A stretch of DNA of 64,000 nt from Burkholderia stabilis (GTDB lineage: Bacteria > Pseudomonadota > Gammaproteobacteria > Burkholderiales > Burkholderiaceae): assembly GCF_001742165.1 (NCBI RefSeq), contig NZ_CP016443.1, positions 2,914,001 through 2,978,000 on the forward strand. Reading direction: 5' to 3'. Both the position numbers and the translations under genes were made by a program. Below are positions 27,703 to 36,319 of the stretch, one piece after another; within the stretch, counting starts at the first letter, position 1; each line of letters starts with the position of its first letter. The notes under the pieces were generated by a model, which saw nothing but the letters and a program-made list of their open reading frames with translations, was not told the DNA's origin and made no database searches.

Positions 27703-28281
27703 TCATTCCTTGCGTTTCCACTGACTGAACGACACCGGCCGATGGGCGTCGGCGCGCGTGACGGTGACCTCGTCGGGCTTGCCGTCGAGCGGAAACGATT
27801 CGGTGACGATCTGGTTCGAGAATACCCAGCCGTGCGTGCGCGGGTCGTAGCGGAACGTCACGTAGTCGGTCCAGTGCTGCCCGCACGCGACGAAATTCTG
27901 TACGGTGAAGTAGCGACCTTTCACCGACAGGCCGTTGTCGGCGGCGTCTTCCGGATCGAACGGATCGCACTGGCCGCCTTCGTTCGCGCGCAGGACGACC
28001 TGGTCGTTACGCGCGGCGAGCCGGAACGCATGATCGGCCTGTTCCTCGTAGATCAGCAGCGGGCGCGGCGACGGCTGCTCGCGCGTATCGACCGCGCGAT
28101 GCACGACGACGAGAAAGCTGTGCCGCCCGTCACCGAGATCGGGGCCGGCCTGCGCGAGCAGTGGCTGGTAGCCGGGTGGCAGCTGTGCGGCGATCGGCTT
28201 CGGCAGGGTGTCGGCGCGGGCGCCGGCAGGCCATGCCGCGAGCAACGGGAGCAGCAACGGGAACAGGCGGAGAGCGCGCAT
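27703..28281 (-). CDS. Exported hypothetical protein
   Basis: 192 residues with a clear signal peptide (1-23, LLPLLAAWPAGARA-D). The mature part is acidic, with Cys pairs in GGQCDPF and VACGQHW that may form a disulfide in the periplasm. It has beta-rich text such as SFLVVVHRAV and GRYFTVQNFVACGQHWTDYVTFRYD. I recognise no characterised family. It lies just downstream of a GNAT gene on the same strand (48-bp gap). Confidence 0.75.
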   Translation of the reverse strand: MRALRLFPLLLPLLAAWPAGARADTLPKPIAAQLPPGYQPLLAQAGPDLGDGRHSFLVVVHRAVDTREQPSPRPLLIYEEQADHAFRLAARNDQVVLRANEGGQCDPFDPEDAADNGLSVKGRYFTVQNFVACGQHWTDYVTFRYDPRTHGWVFSNQIVTESFPLDGKPDEVTVTRADAHRPVSFSQWKRKE

Positions 28282-28329
28282 GGCGGAGTGTCCGGTCGAA
28301 AGGGGAAAGGGCTTGCCGGCCGTGCGCGG

Positions 28330-28794
28330 TTACAGGTCGCGCCCGAGAAACTCGGTGCCCGGCACCGGATTGAACGCGACGGGCGGCGCGGGCGTGAAGC
28401 CGAGCGATGCATACAGTTGCCTTGCAGCGACGAATTCGGGCAGCACGTCGAGGCACATGCGCGCATAACCGGCCGCCTTCGCGTCGCGCAGCAGCCGTTC
28501 GACGAGCTGGCGGCCGACGTTCAGCCCGCGCGCTTCGGGGCGTACGTACACGCGCTTCATCTCGCACGACGACGCGTCGATTTCCCGGAATGCCGCGCAA
28601 CCGACCGCACGCTCGCCGTGCCACGCGAGCAGCAGCAACCCGCGCGGCGCCGCGTATTTGCCGGGCAGCGCGGCGATCTCGGGCTCGTAGTCCTGGAATT
28701 CGAGGCTGACGGTGGGGCTGGCGATGTACTCGCGGAAGATCGCCTCGACGACGCGGGCGTCGTCGGGATAGCGGGCGGCGCGGATCTCGATCAT
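28330..28794 (-). CDS. GNAT-family N-acetyltransferase
   Basis: 154 residues from the ATG complementary to 28792-28794. It has IEIRAARYPDDARVVEAIF at the start, then CEMKRVYVRPEARGLNVGRQLVERLL, the acetyl-CoA pyrophosphate loop (R/Q-x-x-G-x-G/A type, here ARGLNVG), and LYASLGFTPAPP. It transfers acetyl from acetyl-CoA to an unknown amine. The much longer open frame upstream is the shadow of the lysE-type gene. It is divergent from that gene. Confidence 0.88.
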   Translation of the reverse strand: MIEIRAARYPDDARVVEAIFREYIASPTVSLEFQDYEPEIAALPGKYAAPRGLLLLAWHGERAVGCAAFREIDASSCEMKRVYVRPEARGLNVGRQLVERLLRDAKAAGYARMCLDVLPEFVAARQLYASLGFTPAPPVAFNPVPGTEFLGRDL

Positions 28795-28947
28795 GGGTGC
28801 TGGTGCGGGATGACGGAAAAGACGGCCAGCATAGCAGCGCGCGGGCGCTTTCGGCCGCGCGCGAAGCGTGCCAGAATCAGCGGCTCGACCCGTCGGAAAC
28901 GACACGCAGGCGCCGGCGCTTCGGCGTCGCTGACCAAGGAGATTTCG

Positions 28948-29586
28948 ATGACTGCATCGGCTGCCGTACTCGCCATCCTGGCTGCGCTGTGGCTCGGCGC
29001 GATGATTCCGGGCCCGAGCTTCGTGCTGGTTGCGCGCAATTCGATCGGGCTGTCGCGCCGCGACGGGCTCGCCACCGCGCTCGGCATGGGCATGGGCGGC
29101 ATCGTGTTCGGCGGCGTCGCGCTGGCCGGGCTCTATACGCTGCTGCAGGCCGTCGAATGGCTGTACGTGGGCCTCAAGGTGGCGGGCGGTGCGTACCTGA
29201 TCTACATGGCGTCGAAGATCTGGCGCGGCGCCGATCGTCCGATCGCGATGGAAGATCCGCAGGCGATGGCCGCCGGCAGCGCGCGCAAGTCGTTCTGGAC
29301 GGGGCTGACGACGCAGCTCAGCAACCCGAAGACGGCGATCTGGTACGGCAGTATCTTCGCGGCGCTGCTTCCGCAGCATCCGCCGCTGTGGTGCTATCTC
29401 GCGCTGCCGCCGCTCGTGTTCGGCGTCGAATTCGGCTGGTACACGATCGTCGCGCTGTGTTTTTCCACGCGCAAACCGCGCGAGCTTTACCTGCGCGCGA
29501 AGAAATGGGTCGACCGCATCGCAGCCGGCGCGATCACGCTGCTCGGGCTGCGGCTCATCCTGAACGCGCCGAAAGCGGGGATCTGA
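28948..29586 (+). CDS. LysE-family amino-acid exporter
   Basis: A 212-residue inner-membrane protein with six hydrophobic segments. The N-terminal LWLGAMIPGPSFVLVARNSIGLSRRDGLATALGMGMGG is the LysE/RhtB signature, and TTQLSNPKTAIWYGSIF is the conserved mid-loop. AAGGAG precedes ATG 28948. It exports an amino acid or related metabolite; the substrate is unknown. The tandem-repeat tract follows downstream. Confidence 0.9.
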   Translation: MTASAAVLAILAALWLGAMIPGPSFVLVARNSIGLSRRDGLATALGMGMGGIVFGGVALAGLYTLLQAVEWLYVGLKVAGGAYLIYMASKIWRGADRPIAMEDPQAMAAGSARKSFWTGLTTQLSNPKTAIWYGSIFAALLPQHPPLWCYLALPPLVFGVEFGWYTIVALCFSTRKPRELYLRAKKWVDRIAAGAITLLGLRLILNAPKAGI

Positions 29587-30015
29587 CCGGGTTCATTCCC
29601 GGCGGGCATGGTACGGCGGCTGGCCATTTCCGTGGCCGGCCGTTAGCGTTTTCGGCCCAGCGGCCCAGCGGCCCAGCGGCCCAGCGGCCCAGCCGCCCGC
29701 CGCCCGACCGCCTGACCGCCTGACCGTCCAACGGCCCAACCGCCCGAAAGCCCGAAAGCCCGAAAGCCCGAAAGCCCGAAAGCCTGTCACGCTTCCGGCA
29801 CCGACACCTGCTCGGAACGAGTTCATTTCTTCCCGATGTCCGCGGCGGCTGCACCAGTCGCCAACGCGATTCCCAACCCCTCTACCACCCGCCAAGCCTT
29901 GCCCAACGGGCGTTCGCGTGCGTCACACGGTCCGCTGGCCGGCGCGGCTTCCCCGATTCTGACGGCCGCCTCCCCGACGACGTGTAAACTGCTGCCTTTT
30001 TTGACGGTTTGCAGC
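29587..30015. other. 429-bp intergenic region before the DUF3348 operon
   Basis: No gene is seen. The left half is filled by an 8-bp-periodic repeat array. The right end (about 29980-30015) has TGTAAACT and a T6 run followed by the DUF3348 start, and probably contains the operon promoter. Confidence 0.5.
29653..29782. repeat. 8-bp tandem repeat array with changing unit
   Basis: Five CGGCCCAG units (29653-29692), then degenerate 8-mers (two copies of CGCCTGAC among them), then five CCCGAAAG units (29743-29782). The whole 130 bp keeps about an 8-bp period while the unit sequence changes. Because 8 is not a multiple of 3, it is unlikely to be coding. Confidence 0.85.
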
Positions 30016-30846
30016 ATGGTGCAAGCTCCTCCGCGCCCGGCATTGAGCGGTCCGACCCTCGTCCGGCTGCTCGCGCGCCTGGCCGATGCCGACGTCGCGG
30101 AATCCCGCCAGACGCTGTCCGACCGCCTGAGCCAGTGGCTCGGCTGGACCGACGCGATCACGCTGTCGTCCGCACTGAATGCGAGCCCGCCGGGCGTCGC
30201 GGCCGGCGTGCGCGGCTACGACGCGGAGCGCGACGGTGCGCGCGTGCGTCACGATCTCGCGCAGGCGATCATGGCCACCAACCGGCGGCCTGCGCGCCGC
30301 CGGCCCGGTGACATGCCGCCGCCGGCCGCCGACACGGCCGATTTTGCGGATTTCCGTCAGCGTTACCTGTCGCTCCAGCAGGACATGGAAACGGCGATCG
30401 GCCAGTTGCGCGGCCGTCTGCGGGTCGCGCTCGCCGCACGCTCGTCCGGGATGGCGCGGCTCGCGACGCTCGACACGATCATGGAGCGCGTGCTCGGCGC
30501 GCGCGAGCGCAGCCTGCTGTCGGCCGTGCCCGCGCTGCTCGGCACGCGTTTCGGGCGGCTGCGCGACGCGGAACGGCAAGCGCTGGCCGACGCCGAATCG
30601 GCGGCAGCGGCAGCGGCAGCGGCAGCGGCAGCGGTAGCGGTAGCGGCAGCGGCCGACACGGCCGGTACGGCTGACGGCGACGTGCTTGTCGACAGCCCGC
30701 CCGCCGACGGCCCGTCCGCAGCGGCGATCATCCCCGGTGCATGGCTCGACACGTTTCGCGACGAGATGCAGAGCATCCTGCTTGCCGAACTCGAAGTCCG
30801 GTTTCAAACGGTAGAAGGGCTGCTCGCGGCCCTTCGCACCAGCTAA
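30016..30846 (+). CDS. DUF3348 family protein, first gene of the motor-like operon
   Basis: 276 residues, soluble and mostly helical. The DUF3348 core is PTLVRLLARLADADVAESRQTLSDRLSQWLGWTDAITLSSAL near the N-terminus and DFRQRYLSLQQDMETAIGQLRGRLR in the middle. An Ala-rich stretch (about 196-213) is encoded by a hexanucleotide repeat, and the last 35 residues form a helix, FRDEMQSILLAELEVRFQTVEGLLAAL. It lies 10 bp before the DUF802 gene and is always expected with it in this cluster type (family knowledge). Function unknown; a cytoplasmic adaptor of the membrane motor is my inference. Confidence 0.85.
   Translation: MVQAPPRPALSGPTLVRLLARLADADVAESRQTLSDRLSQWLGWTDAITLSSALNASPPGVAAGVRGYDAERDGARVRHDLAQAIMATNRRPARRRPGDMPPPAADTADFADFRQRYLSLQQDMETAIGQLRGRLRVALAARSSGMARLATLDTIMERVLGARERSLLSAVPALLGTRFGRLRDAERQALADAESAAAAAAAAAAAVAVAAAADTAGTADGDVLVDSPPADGPSAAAIIPGAWLDTFRDEMQSILLAELEVRFQTVEGLLAALRTS
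30601..30654 (+). repeat. Hexanucleotide repeat inside the DUF3348 gene
   Basis: Nine units of GCGGCA or close variants (GCGGTA twice, GCGGCC last), encoding an Ala/Val tract. Gain or loss of units would keep the reading frame. Confidence 0.85.
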
Positions 30847-30856
30847 TCAATACGCT

Positions 30857-33800
30857 ATGTCCAGAATTCGCATCGATCTCGTTGTTTTCGCCGCCGGCCT
30901 GCTCGCAGTGGGCTGGATCGGCGTCGGTTATGTCGCGTCGAACCCGCTGGCGACGGCCGTCACGCTGCTGATCGGCGCGTGCTACGTCGCCGGCGCATGG
31001 GAGCTGCTGCGCTACCGGCAGGCGACCGCCACGCTGTCGCGCGCGGTCGCCGGGCTGACCGCGCCGCCCGCGAAGCTCGACGCGTGGCTCGACACGCTGC
31101 ACCCGGGCCTGCGCGGCGCGGTGCGCGCACGGGTCGAAGGCGCGCGCGTCGCGCTGCCGGGGCCGTCGCTCACGCCTTACCTCGTCGGCCTGCTCGTGCT
31201 GCTCGGCATGCTCGGTACGCTGCTCGGGATGGTCGTGACGCTGAAAGGCACGGGCGCCGCGCTCGAAAGCGCGACCGATCTCGATGCGATCCGCGCGTCG
31301 CTGATCGCGCCGGTGAAGGGCCTCGGGTTCGCGTTCGGCACGTCGATCGCCGGCGTCGCGACGTCCGCGATGCTCGGCCTGCTGTCCGCGCTCGTGCGCC
31401 GCGAGCGGATCGACGCGGGCCAGCAGCTCGACGCGAAGATCGCGACGACGTTGCGCGTGCATTCGTCCGCGCACCAGCGCGACGAATCGTTCCGGCTGCT
31501 GCAGCGCCAGGCCGACGTGATGCCGGCGCTGGTCGACCGGCTGCAGACGATGATGACGACGCTCGAAGCGCGCAGCGTCGCGTTGCACGATCGCCAGCTC
31601 GAAAGCCAGCAGGCGTTTTTCGACCGGACCGAGCGCGCGTATGCGGGCCTCGCGTCGAACGTCGGCGATGCGCTGAAGGAAAGCGCCGCCGAGAGCGCGC
31701 GCGTGGCCGGCGCCGCGCTGCAGCCGGTCGTCGCCGCGACGATGACGGGGCTCGCGCAGGAGATGGCCGCGTTGCGCGACACCGTGACGGGCGCCGTGCA
31801 GCGTCAGCTCGACGGGCTGACGGACGGCTTCGAGAAAACCACCGGCAATGTGACGACCGTCTGGAACCGCGCGATCGACGAACAGCGCCGCGCGGGCGAC
31901 GCCGTCGCGCAGCAGTTGCAGACGACACTCGGCCAGTTCACCGACACGTTCGCGCAGCGTTCGACGGATTTGCTCGACGGCGTCGCGACGCGCCTCGAAT
32001 CGACCGAAGGCCGCCTGTCGGACGCGTGGCGCGATGCGCTGTCGCGCCAGGAGCAGGTCGGCGAGACGCTGGCCATCCAGCATGCGCGTGCGCTCGGCGA
32101 AGCCGCCGCGACGTTCGAGCGGCATTCGGGCGCGACGCTCGCCGCGATGCGCGAGTCGCACGAAGGGCTGCAAACGCAACTGGCCGCACGCGACGAGGAG
32201 CGCCTTGCCGCGTGGAACGACTCGCTGGCCACGATGGCCGCGAAACTCGGCGACGAATGGCAGCGCGCGGGCGCGCACAGCGCGGGCCGTCAGCAGGAAA
32301 TCTGCGACGCGCTCGCGCAAACCACGCGCGATCTCACCGAACAGGCTTCGACGTTCGAACAACGCTCGAACGATCTGTTGACGACGATTCGCGATTCGCA
32401 CACGGGCCTGCAGACGCAACTGGCTGCGCGTGATGAAGAACGCCTGTCGACCTGGAGCGACTCGCTGTCCGCGATGGCCGCGAAACTCGGTGACGAGTGG
32501 CAACGCGCGGGCGTGCACAGTGCCGGCCGTCAGCAGGAAATCTGCGACGCGCTTGCGCAAACCACGCGCGATCTCACGACACAGGCTTCGACGTTCGAAC
32601 AACGCTCGAACGATCTGCTGTCGACGATTCGCGATTCACACACGGGCTTGCAAACGCAGCTCGCCGCACGCGACGAAGAGCGCCTGTCGACCTGGAACGA
32701 CTCGCTGTCCGCGATGGCCACGAAACTCGGCGACGAATGGCAACGCGCAGGTGTGCACAGTGCAGGCCGTCAGCAGGAAATCTGCGACGCGCTCGCGCAA
32801 ACCACGCGTGATCTCACTGCACAGGCCTCGGCGTTCGAACAACGCTCGAACGATCTGCTGTCGACGATCCGCGATTCGCACACGGGCCTGCAAACGCAGC
32901 TGGCCGCACGCGACGAAGAGCGCCTGTCGGCCTGGAACGATTCGCTGTCCGCGATGGCCGTGAAGCTCGGTGACGAATGGCAACGCGCAGGCGTGCACAG
33001 CGCAGGCCGCCAGCAGGAAATCTGCGACGCGCTCGCGCAAACCACACGCGATCTCACCGCACAGGCCTCGACGTTCGAACAACGCTCGAACGATCTGCTG
33101 ACGACGATTCGCGATTCGCATACGGGCCTGCAAACGCAACTCGCCGCACGCGACGAACAGCGCCTGTCGGCCTGGAACGATTCGCTCGCCGCGATGGCGG
33201 CCGCGCTGCGCGACGAATGGGCGCAGACGAGCGCGCAGGCCGCGACGCGCCAGCAGGACATCTGCGACACGCTGGCCCGCACCGCGAACGACATCACCGC
33301 GCAGGCGCAGGTGCATGCGAGCGACACGATCAACGAAATCGCGCGTCTCGTGCAGGCTGCATCGGAAGCGCCGAAGGCCGCGGCCGACGTCGTCGCCGAG
33401 CTGCGTCAGCGGCTGTCCGACAGCATGGTGCGCGATACCGCGACGCTCGAGGAACGCAGCCGCCTGCTCGCGACGCTCGAAACGCTGCTCGGCGCGGTCA
33501 ACCACGCGTCGACCGAACAACGCACCGCGATCGATGCGCTCGTCAGCACGTCGGCCGACCTGCTCGACCGCGTCGGCGCGCGCTTCAACGACACCGTCGA
33601 TGCCGAAACGCGCAAGCTCGATTCGGTGGCCGCGCAGGTGACGGCGGGCGCGGTCGAGGTCGCGAGCCTCGGCGATGCGTTCGGGATGGCCGTGCAGGTG
33701 TTCGGCGAATCGAACGACAAGTTGCTGACCCATCTGCAACGCATCGAGGCTGCGCTCGAGAAATCGCTCGCGCGCAGCGACGAACAGCTCGAGTACTACG

Positions 33801-33904
33801 TCGCGCAGGCGCGCGAGGTGATCGACCTGAGCATGATGTCGCAGAAGCAGATCGTCGAAGACTTGCAGCAGCTCGCCGGCCGGCGGGCGCCCGTCGGAGC
33901 GTAA
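30857..33904 (+). CDS. DUF802 protein: MotA/ExbB-like membrane base with giant repeat tail
   Basis: 1015 residues. Four hydrophobic helices lie at about 7-27, 30-50, 106-129 and 155-180. Helix 3 and its neighbour read LVLLGMLGTLLGMVVTL and IAPVKGLGFAFGTSIAGVATSAM, the pattern of MotA/TolQ/ExbB proton-channel subunits. The remaining 830 residues are polar, heptad-like and coiled-coil-prone, built partly from 80-residue repeats (QQEICDALAQTTRDL, FEQRSNDLL, AARDEERLSAWNDSL) covering residues about 475-795 as four near-identical copies, with worn copies on both sides. The next gene encodes a MotB/OmpA partner. By family analogy five such subunits would surround two partners. The role is unknown; the long tail recalls ZorA of Zorya. 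Confidence 0.85.
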   Translation: MSRIRIDLVVFAAGLLAVGWIGVGYVASNPLATAVTLLIGACYVAGAWELLRYRQATATLSRAVAGLTAPPAKLDAWLDTLHPGLRGAVRARVEGARVALPGPSLTPYLVGLLVLLGMLGTLLGMVVTLKGTGAALESATDLDAIRASLIAPVKGLGFAFGTSIAGVATSAMLGLLSALVRRERIDAGQQLDAKIATTLRVHSSAHQRDESFRLLQRQADVMPALVDRLQTMMTTLEARSVALHDRQLESQQAFFDRTERAYAGLASNVGDALKESAAESARVAGAALQPVVAATMTGLAQEMAALRDTVTGAVQRQLDGLTDGFEKTTGNVTTVWNRAIDEQRRAGDAVAQQLQTTLGQFTDTFAQRSTDLLDGVATRLESTEGRLSDAWRDALSRQEQVGETLAIQHARALGEAAATFERHSGATLAAMRESHEGLQTQLAARDEERLAAWNDSLATMAAKLGDEWQRAGAHSAGRQQEICDALAQTTRDLTEQASTFEQRSNDLLTTIRDSHTGLQTQLAARDEERLSTWSDSLSAMAAKLGDEWQRAGVHSAGRQQEICDALAQTTRDLTTQASTFEQRSNDLLSTIRDSHTGLQTQLAARDEERLSTWNDSLSAMATKLGDEWQRAGVHSAGRQQEICDALAQTTRDLTAQASAFEQRSNDLLSTIRDSHTGLQTQLAARDEERLSAWNDSLSAMAVKLGDEWQRAGVHSAGRQQEICDALAQTTRDLTAQASTFEQRSNDLLTTIRDSHTGLQTQLAARDEQRLSAWNDSLAAMAAALRDEWAQTSAQAATRQQDICDTLARTANDITAQAQVHASDTINEIARLVQAASEAPKAAADVVAELRQRLSDSMVRDTATLEERSRLLATLETLLGAVNHASTEQRTAIDALVSTSADLLDRVGARFNDTVDAETRKLDSVAAQVTAGAVEVASLGDAFGMAVQVFGESNDKLLTHLQRIEAALEKSLARSDEQLEYYVAQAREVIDLSMMSQKQIVEDLQQLAGRRAPVGA
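32281..33240 (+). repeat. Four 240-bp near-identical direct repeats in the DUF802 gene
   Basis: Units start at 32281, 32521, 32761 and 33001, each exactly 240 bp (80 codons). They differ at few positions, mostly synonymous, except that the last 60 bp of the fourth unit have diverged. Worn copies lie at 32041-32280 and from 33241. The arrangement suggests recent unit duplication or homogenisation. Confidence 0.92.
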
Positions 33905-33907
33905 CGC

Positions 33908-34552
33908 ATGCACGACGAAATCGACGGCGGCGCGCCATCCGCGCCGGTGTGGCCCGCGTTCGCCGACCTGATGTCGGTGCTGCTCGGCGCGTTCGTGCTG
34001 ATCCTCGTCGGCGTGATCGGCATGCAGCTGCAGCTCACGTCGAAGCTCGAGGAAGCGGTGCGTGCGCGCCAGCAGGAAGCGCAGCAGCGCAAGTCGCTCG
34101 AACAGGCGCTCGCCGGGCCGCTCGCGGCCGGCCGCGTGACGCTCGTGAACGGGCGCATCGGCATCAGCGGCAACGTGCTGTTCGCGCTGAACTCCGACCA
34201 GTTGCAGCCCGCCGGCCGCGACCTGCTGAAGACACTGGCCGTGCCGCTGGCCACTTACCTGAAGACGCGCGACGAGATCCTGATGGTCAGCGGGTTTGCC
34301 GACGACCAGCAGGTGCATGCGGGCAACCGCCAGTTCGCGGACAACTGGGAGCTGTCGGCCAAGCGTGCGCTGACGGTCACGCGCGCGATGATCGACGCCG
34401 GCGTGCCGGCTTCGTCGGTGTTCGCGGCCGCGTTCGGCTCCGAGCAGCCGGTCAGCTCGAACGCGGACGATGAAGGCCGCGCGAAGAACCGCCGCGTGGA
34501 AATCGCGCCGGTGCCGCGCAAGACCGCGTCGAACGGAGGGAAGGCGCGGTGA
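33908..34552 (+). CDS. MotB/OmpA-like partner protein
   Basis: 214 residues. A short cytoplasmic N-terminus leads to one membrane helix, FADLMSVLLGAFVLILVGV (about 18-36), whose Asp20 sits like the proton-binding Asp32 of MotB. A short coiled coil follows (about 43-70), then an OmpA-like peptidoglycan-binding domain (about 85-205) with ILMVSGFADDQ and the closing NRRVEI motif. It starts 3 bp after the DUF802 gene with GGAG before the ATG. It should anchor the complex to the cell wall and complete an ion channel with the DUF802 helices (inference from the MotAB/ExbBD/ZorAB families). Confidence 0.87.
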   Translation: MHDEIDGGAPSAPVWPAFADLMSVLLGAFVLILVGVIGMQLQLTSKLEEAVRARQQEAQQRKSLEQALAGPLAAGRVTLVNGRIGISGNVLFALNSDQLQPAGRDLLKTLAVPLATYLKTRDEILMVSGFADDQQVHAGNRQFADNWELSAKRALTVTRAMIDAGVPASSVFAAAFGSEQPVSSNADDEGRAKNRRVEIAPVPRKTASNGGKAR

Positions 34553-35157
34553 CGCACGACGCGACGCATGCGCGCGCGACGCTCGACGCATGGCGCGAGC
34601 AGGGCGCCGATCGGCTCGACCCCGTGCGCTTTCACCGGATCGACGCGCTCGAACGGCGCGCGGCCGTGCTCGGCGGCGATGCGCGCGGGCTGCTCGATGC
34701 GCGGCTGGCGACGCTGATGGAAGGCTTTGCGGAAGTCGTCGCGCGAGCCGGTGAAGGCGCGGTCGAGCGTGCGGCAACGGCAGGCGTGCCACCGCGCGGC
34801 GCGCTTGCCGGGCTCGTCGAACGGCTCGCGCGCGACGCGCAGGCCGACCGGCGCGGGCTCGATCCCGAACTGGTCGACTACTTCCGCACGATGTGGTCGA
34901 AGGTCCGCACGGAACAGCAGTACCGCCAGTCGCTCGACCAGGTGCCGCGCAACGCGGGGCCGCTCAATTCGAACAGCCTCGTGCACCGGTCGCTTGCGAC
35001 GATGCGCGAGCTGTCGCCGGAATATCTGCAGCAGTTCCTGTCGTACGTCGATGCGCTCGCGTGGCTCGAGGATCTCGCCGGCGGCGGCGCGCAGCCCGAG
35101 AAGGAAGCGCCGCGCGCGAAGACGGTAAAGAAAGGCACGCGCGTCAAGAGCCGGTAG
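34549..35157 (+). CDS. DUF2894 family protein, last gene of the motor-like operon
   Basis: 202 residues, soluble. GTG start at 34549 overlaps the OmpA-partner stop by 4 bp (GTGA), with GGAGGG upstream, so it is translationally coupled. The DUF2894 core is FRTMWSKVRTEQQYRQSLDQVPRNAGPLNSNSLVHRSLATMRELSPEYLQQFLSYVDALAWLE. The C-terminus is basic (RAKTVKKGTRVKSR). Function unknown; strict linkage to the three genes before it implies a role in the same complex. Confidence 0.87.
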   Translation: MTHDATHARATLDAWREQGADRLDPVRFHRIDALERRAAVLGGDARGLLDARLATLMEGFAEVVARAGEGAVERAATAGVPPRGALAGLVERLARDAQADRRGLDPELVDYFRTMWSKVRTEQQYRQSLDQVPRNAGPLNSNSLVHRSLATMRELSPEYLQQFLSYVDALAWLEDLAGGGAQPEKEAPRAKTVKKGTRVKSR

Positions 35158-35190
35158 CGCACGCCCGCGCGCCATTGCCGCGGAGGCCGG

Positions 35191-35694
35191 TCACATCGAT
35201 ACCTGGCCCGACGCCGCCGCATTCTGATACCGCGCCGCGCTGATGAATTTCGAAAACCGTTCGCACCAGATCACGACCGACGTGTATTGCGCGGGATTCA
35301 CGTCGGCGGGAAGCGGCACGACGAAATTGCCGAATGTCTTCAGATCGCCCACGCGCGCGGCCTGCGACTTGATCGCGAGGAACGACGCCTTGGTGTCGAC
35401 GAATTCCGGAACGAGATAGATCTTGTAGTCGGGCCCCGGCGCGATGTCGCCTTCGAAGGCGATCGACGAATCGGTGATCGTCAGCTTGCCGTTCGCCCAG
35501 TGCAGCGCATCGCTGCCCGGCAGGTTGCGTTCGAAGCGGCCGGTATGGCGCGTGTTTTCGGCGGCGACTTGCAGCTCGACCGCGCTTGCGCCTTCCGATG
35601 CCGTCAGGATCGGCAGCACGTAGATGCCGGCGGCGAATGCCACGAGCGCCGTCGCGAGATGCGACGCGATCAATATCCAGATTCTGGTTTTCAT
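35191..35694 (-). CDS. DM13-domain protein
   Basis: 167 residues. An N-terminal hydrophobic segment (5-27, WILIASHLATALVAFAAGIYVLPI) acts as signal or anchor. A DM13 domain (about 45-160) follows with TGRFERN, GPDYKIYLVPEF and the conserved cysteine in VVIWCERFSKFIS. DM13 is thought to take part in redox reactions, with the Cys important. The ATG complementary to 35692-35694 has AAAGGG before it. It converges on the DUF2894 gene and is divergent from a DUF4148 gene. Confidence 0.85.
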   Translation of the reverse strand: MKTRIWILIASHLATALVAFAAGIYVLPILTASEGASAVELQVAAENTRHTGRFERNLPGSDALHWANGKLTITDSSIAFEGDIAPGPDYKIYLVPEFVDTKASFLAIKSQAARVGDLKTFGNFVVPLPADVNPAQYTSVVIWCERFSKFISAARYQNAAASGQVSM

Positions 35695-35934
35695 ATCGGA
35701 CCCTTTGAACGAGAACGGAAGGTGGCGCCTGGCCACCTATCTGTAGTCGCGCGAGCCGGCCCGATCTGACAACCAATCGGTTTTCGTCCGGGCACGCGGC
35801 CCGCATCGGGCGCGACGCCCGATAGCCGCATGACGACACGACGTCGAATAAATTCCGTCGGCGTGTGTCATCTTTGCGCTTGCGGCTCGACTCACTCTCC
35901 ATCGACAACGTCGTCGATGCTCAGGAGAGTTCAC

Positions 35935-36240
35935 ATGAACAAGCTTGCTCAGTACGTTCTCGCGACGGTTGCCGCGACCGCTTCTGTTTCCGCATGGGCC
36001 GCGCCCCAATCCACCGTGACGCGCGCGGAGGTCACGGCCGAACTGGCCGCGCTGCACGCGGCCGGCTACCGTCAGACCGGCGAAGACCCGCACTATCCGG
36101 CGCGGCTGTCGGAAGCGCTGATGAAGATCGGTTCGGCCAACACGCCGGCGGCCGATACGAGCGGATACGGGACGATGGCGCCCGCCGCGAGCGAGTCGGG
36201 CTCGATTGCCCGCGAGCTGCCGATCTATCGCGGACGATGA
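35935..36240 (+). CDS. DUF4148 exported small protein
   Basis: 101 residues. A signal peptide (1-22, ending AWA-A) is followed by the DUF4148 core STVTRAEVTAELAALHAAGYR and DPHYPARLSEAL. AGGAG at 35923-35927 supports the ATG. Burkholderiales genomes carry many copies of this family, which is often responsive to environment (family knowledge). Function unknown. It is monocistronic. Confidence 0.9.
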   Translation: MNKLAQYVLATVAATASVSAWAAPQSTVTRAEVTAELAALHAAGYRQTGEDPHYPARLSEALMKIGSANTPAADTSGYGTMAPAASESGSIARELPIYRGR

Positions 36241-36319
36241 TCCGGCGCGGACATTGCGCCTGCCGGCGGGCGCAATGTCCGATTCGTCCGGACTGCGATG
36301 CGTTTCCGGATACGCGACG

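Noticed and set aside
32281..33240. CRISPR array or other spaced repeats.
   Set aside because: The 240-bp units are coding, contiguous and without unique spacers. The shorter tracts at 27,551, 29,653 and 50,438 also have no spacers.
30016..35157. A Zorya defence system.
   Set aside because: Only the ZorA/ZorB-like pair is present. There is no ZorC, ZorD or ZorE-type gene (helicase, nuclease), and the two other genes are DUF3348 and DUF2894. The resemblance is kept as a finding, not as an annotation.
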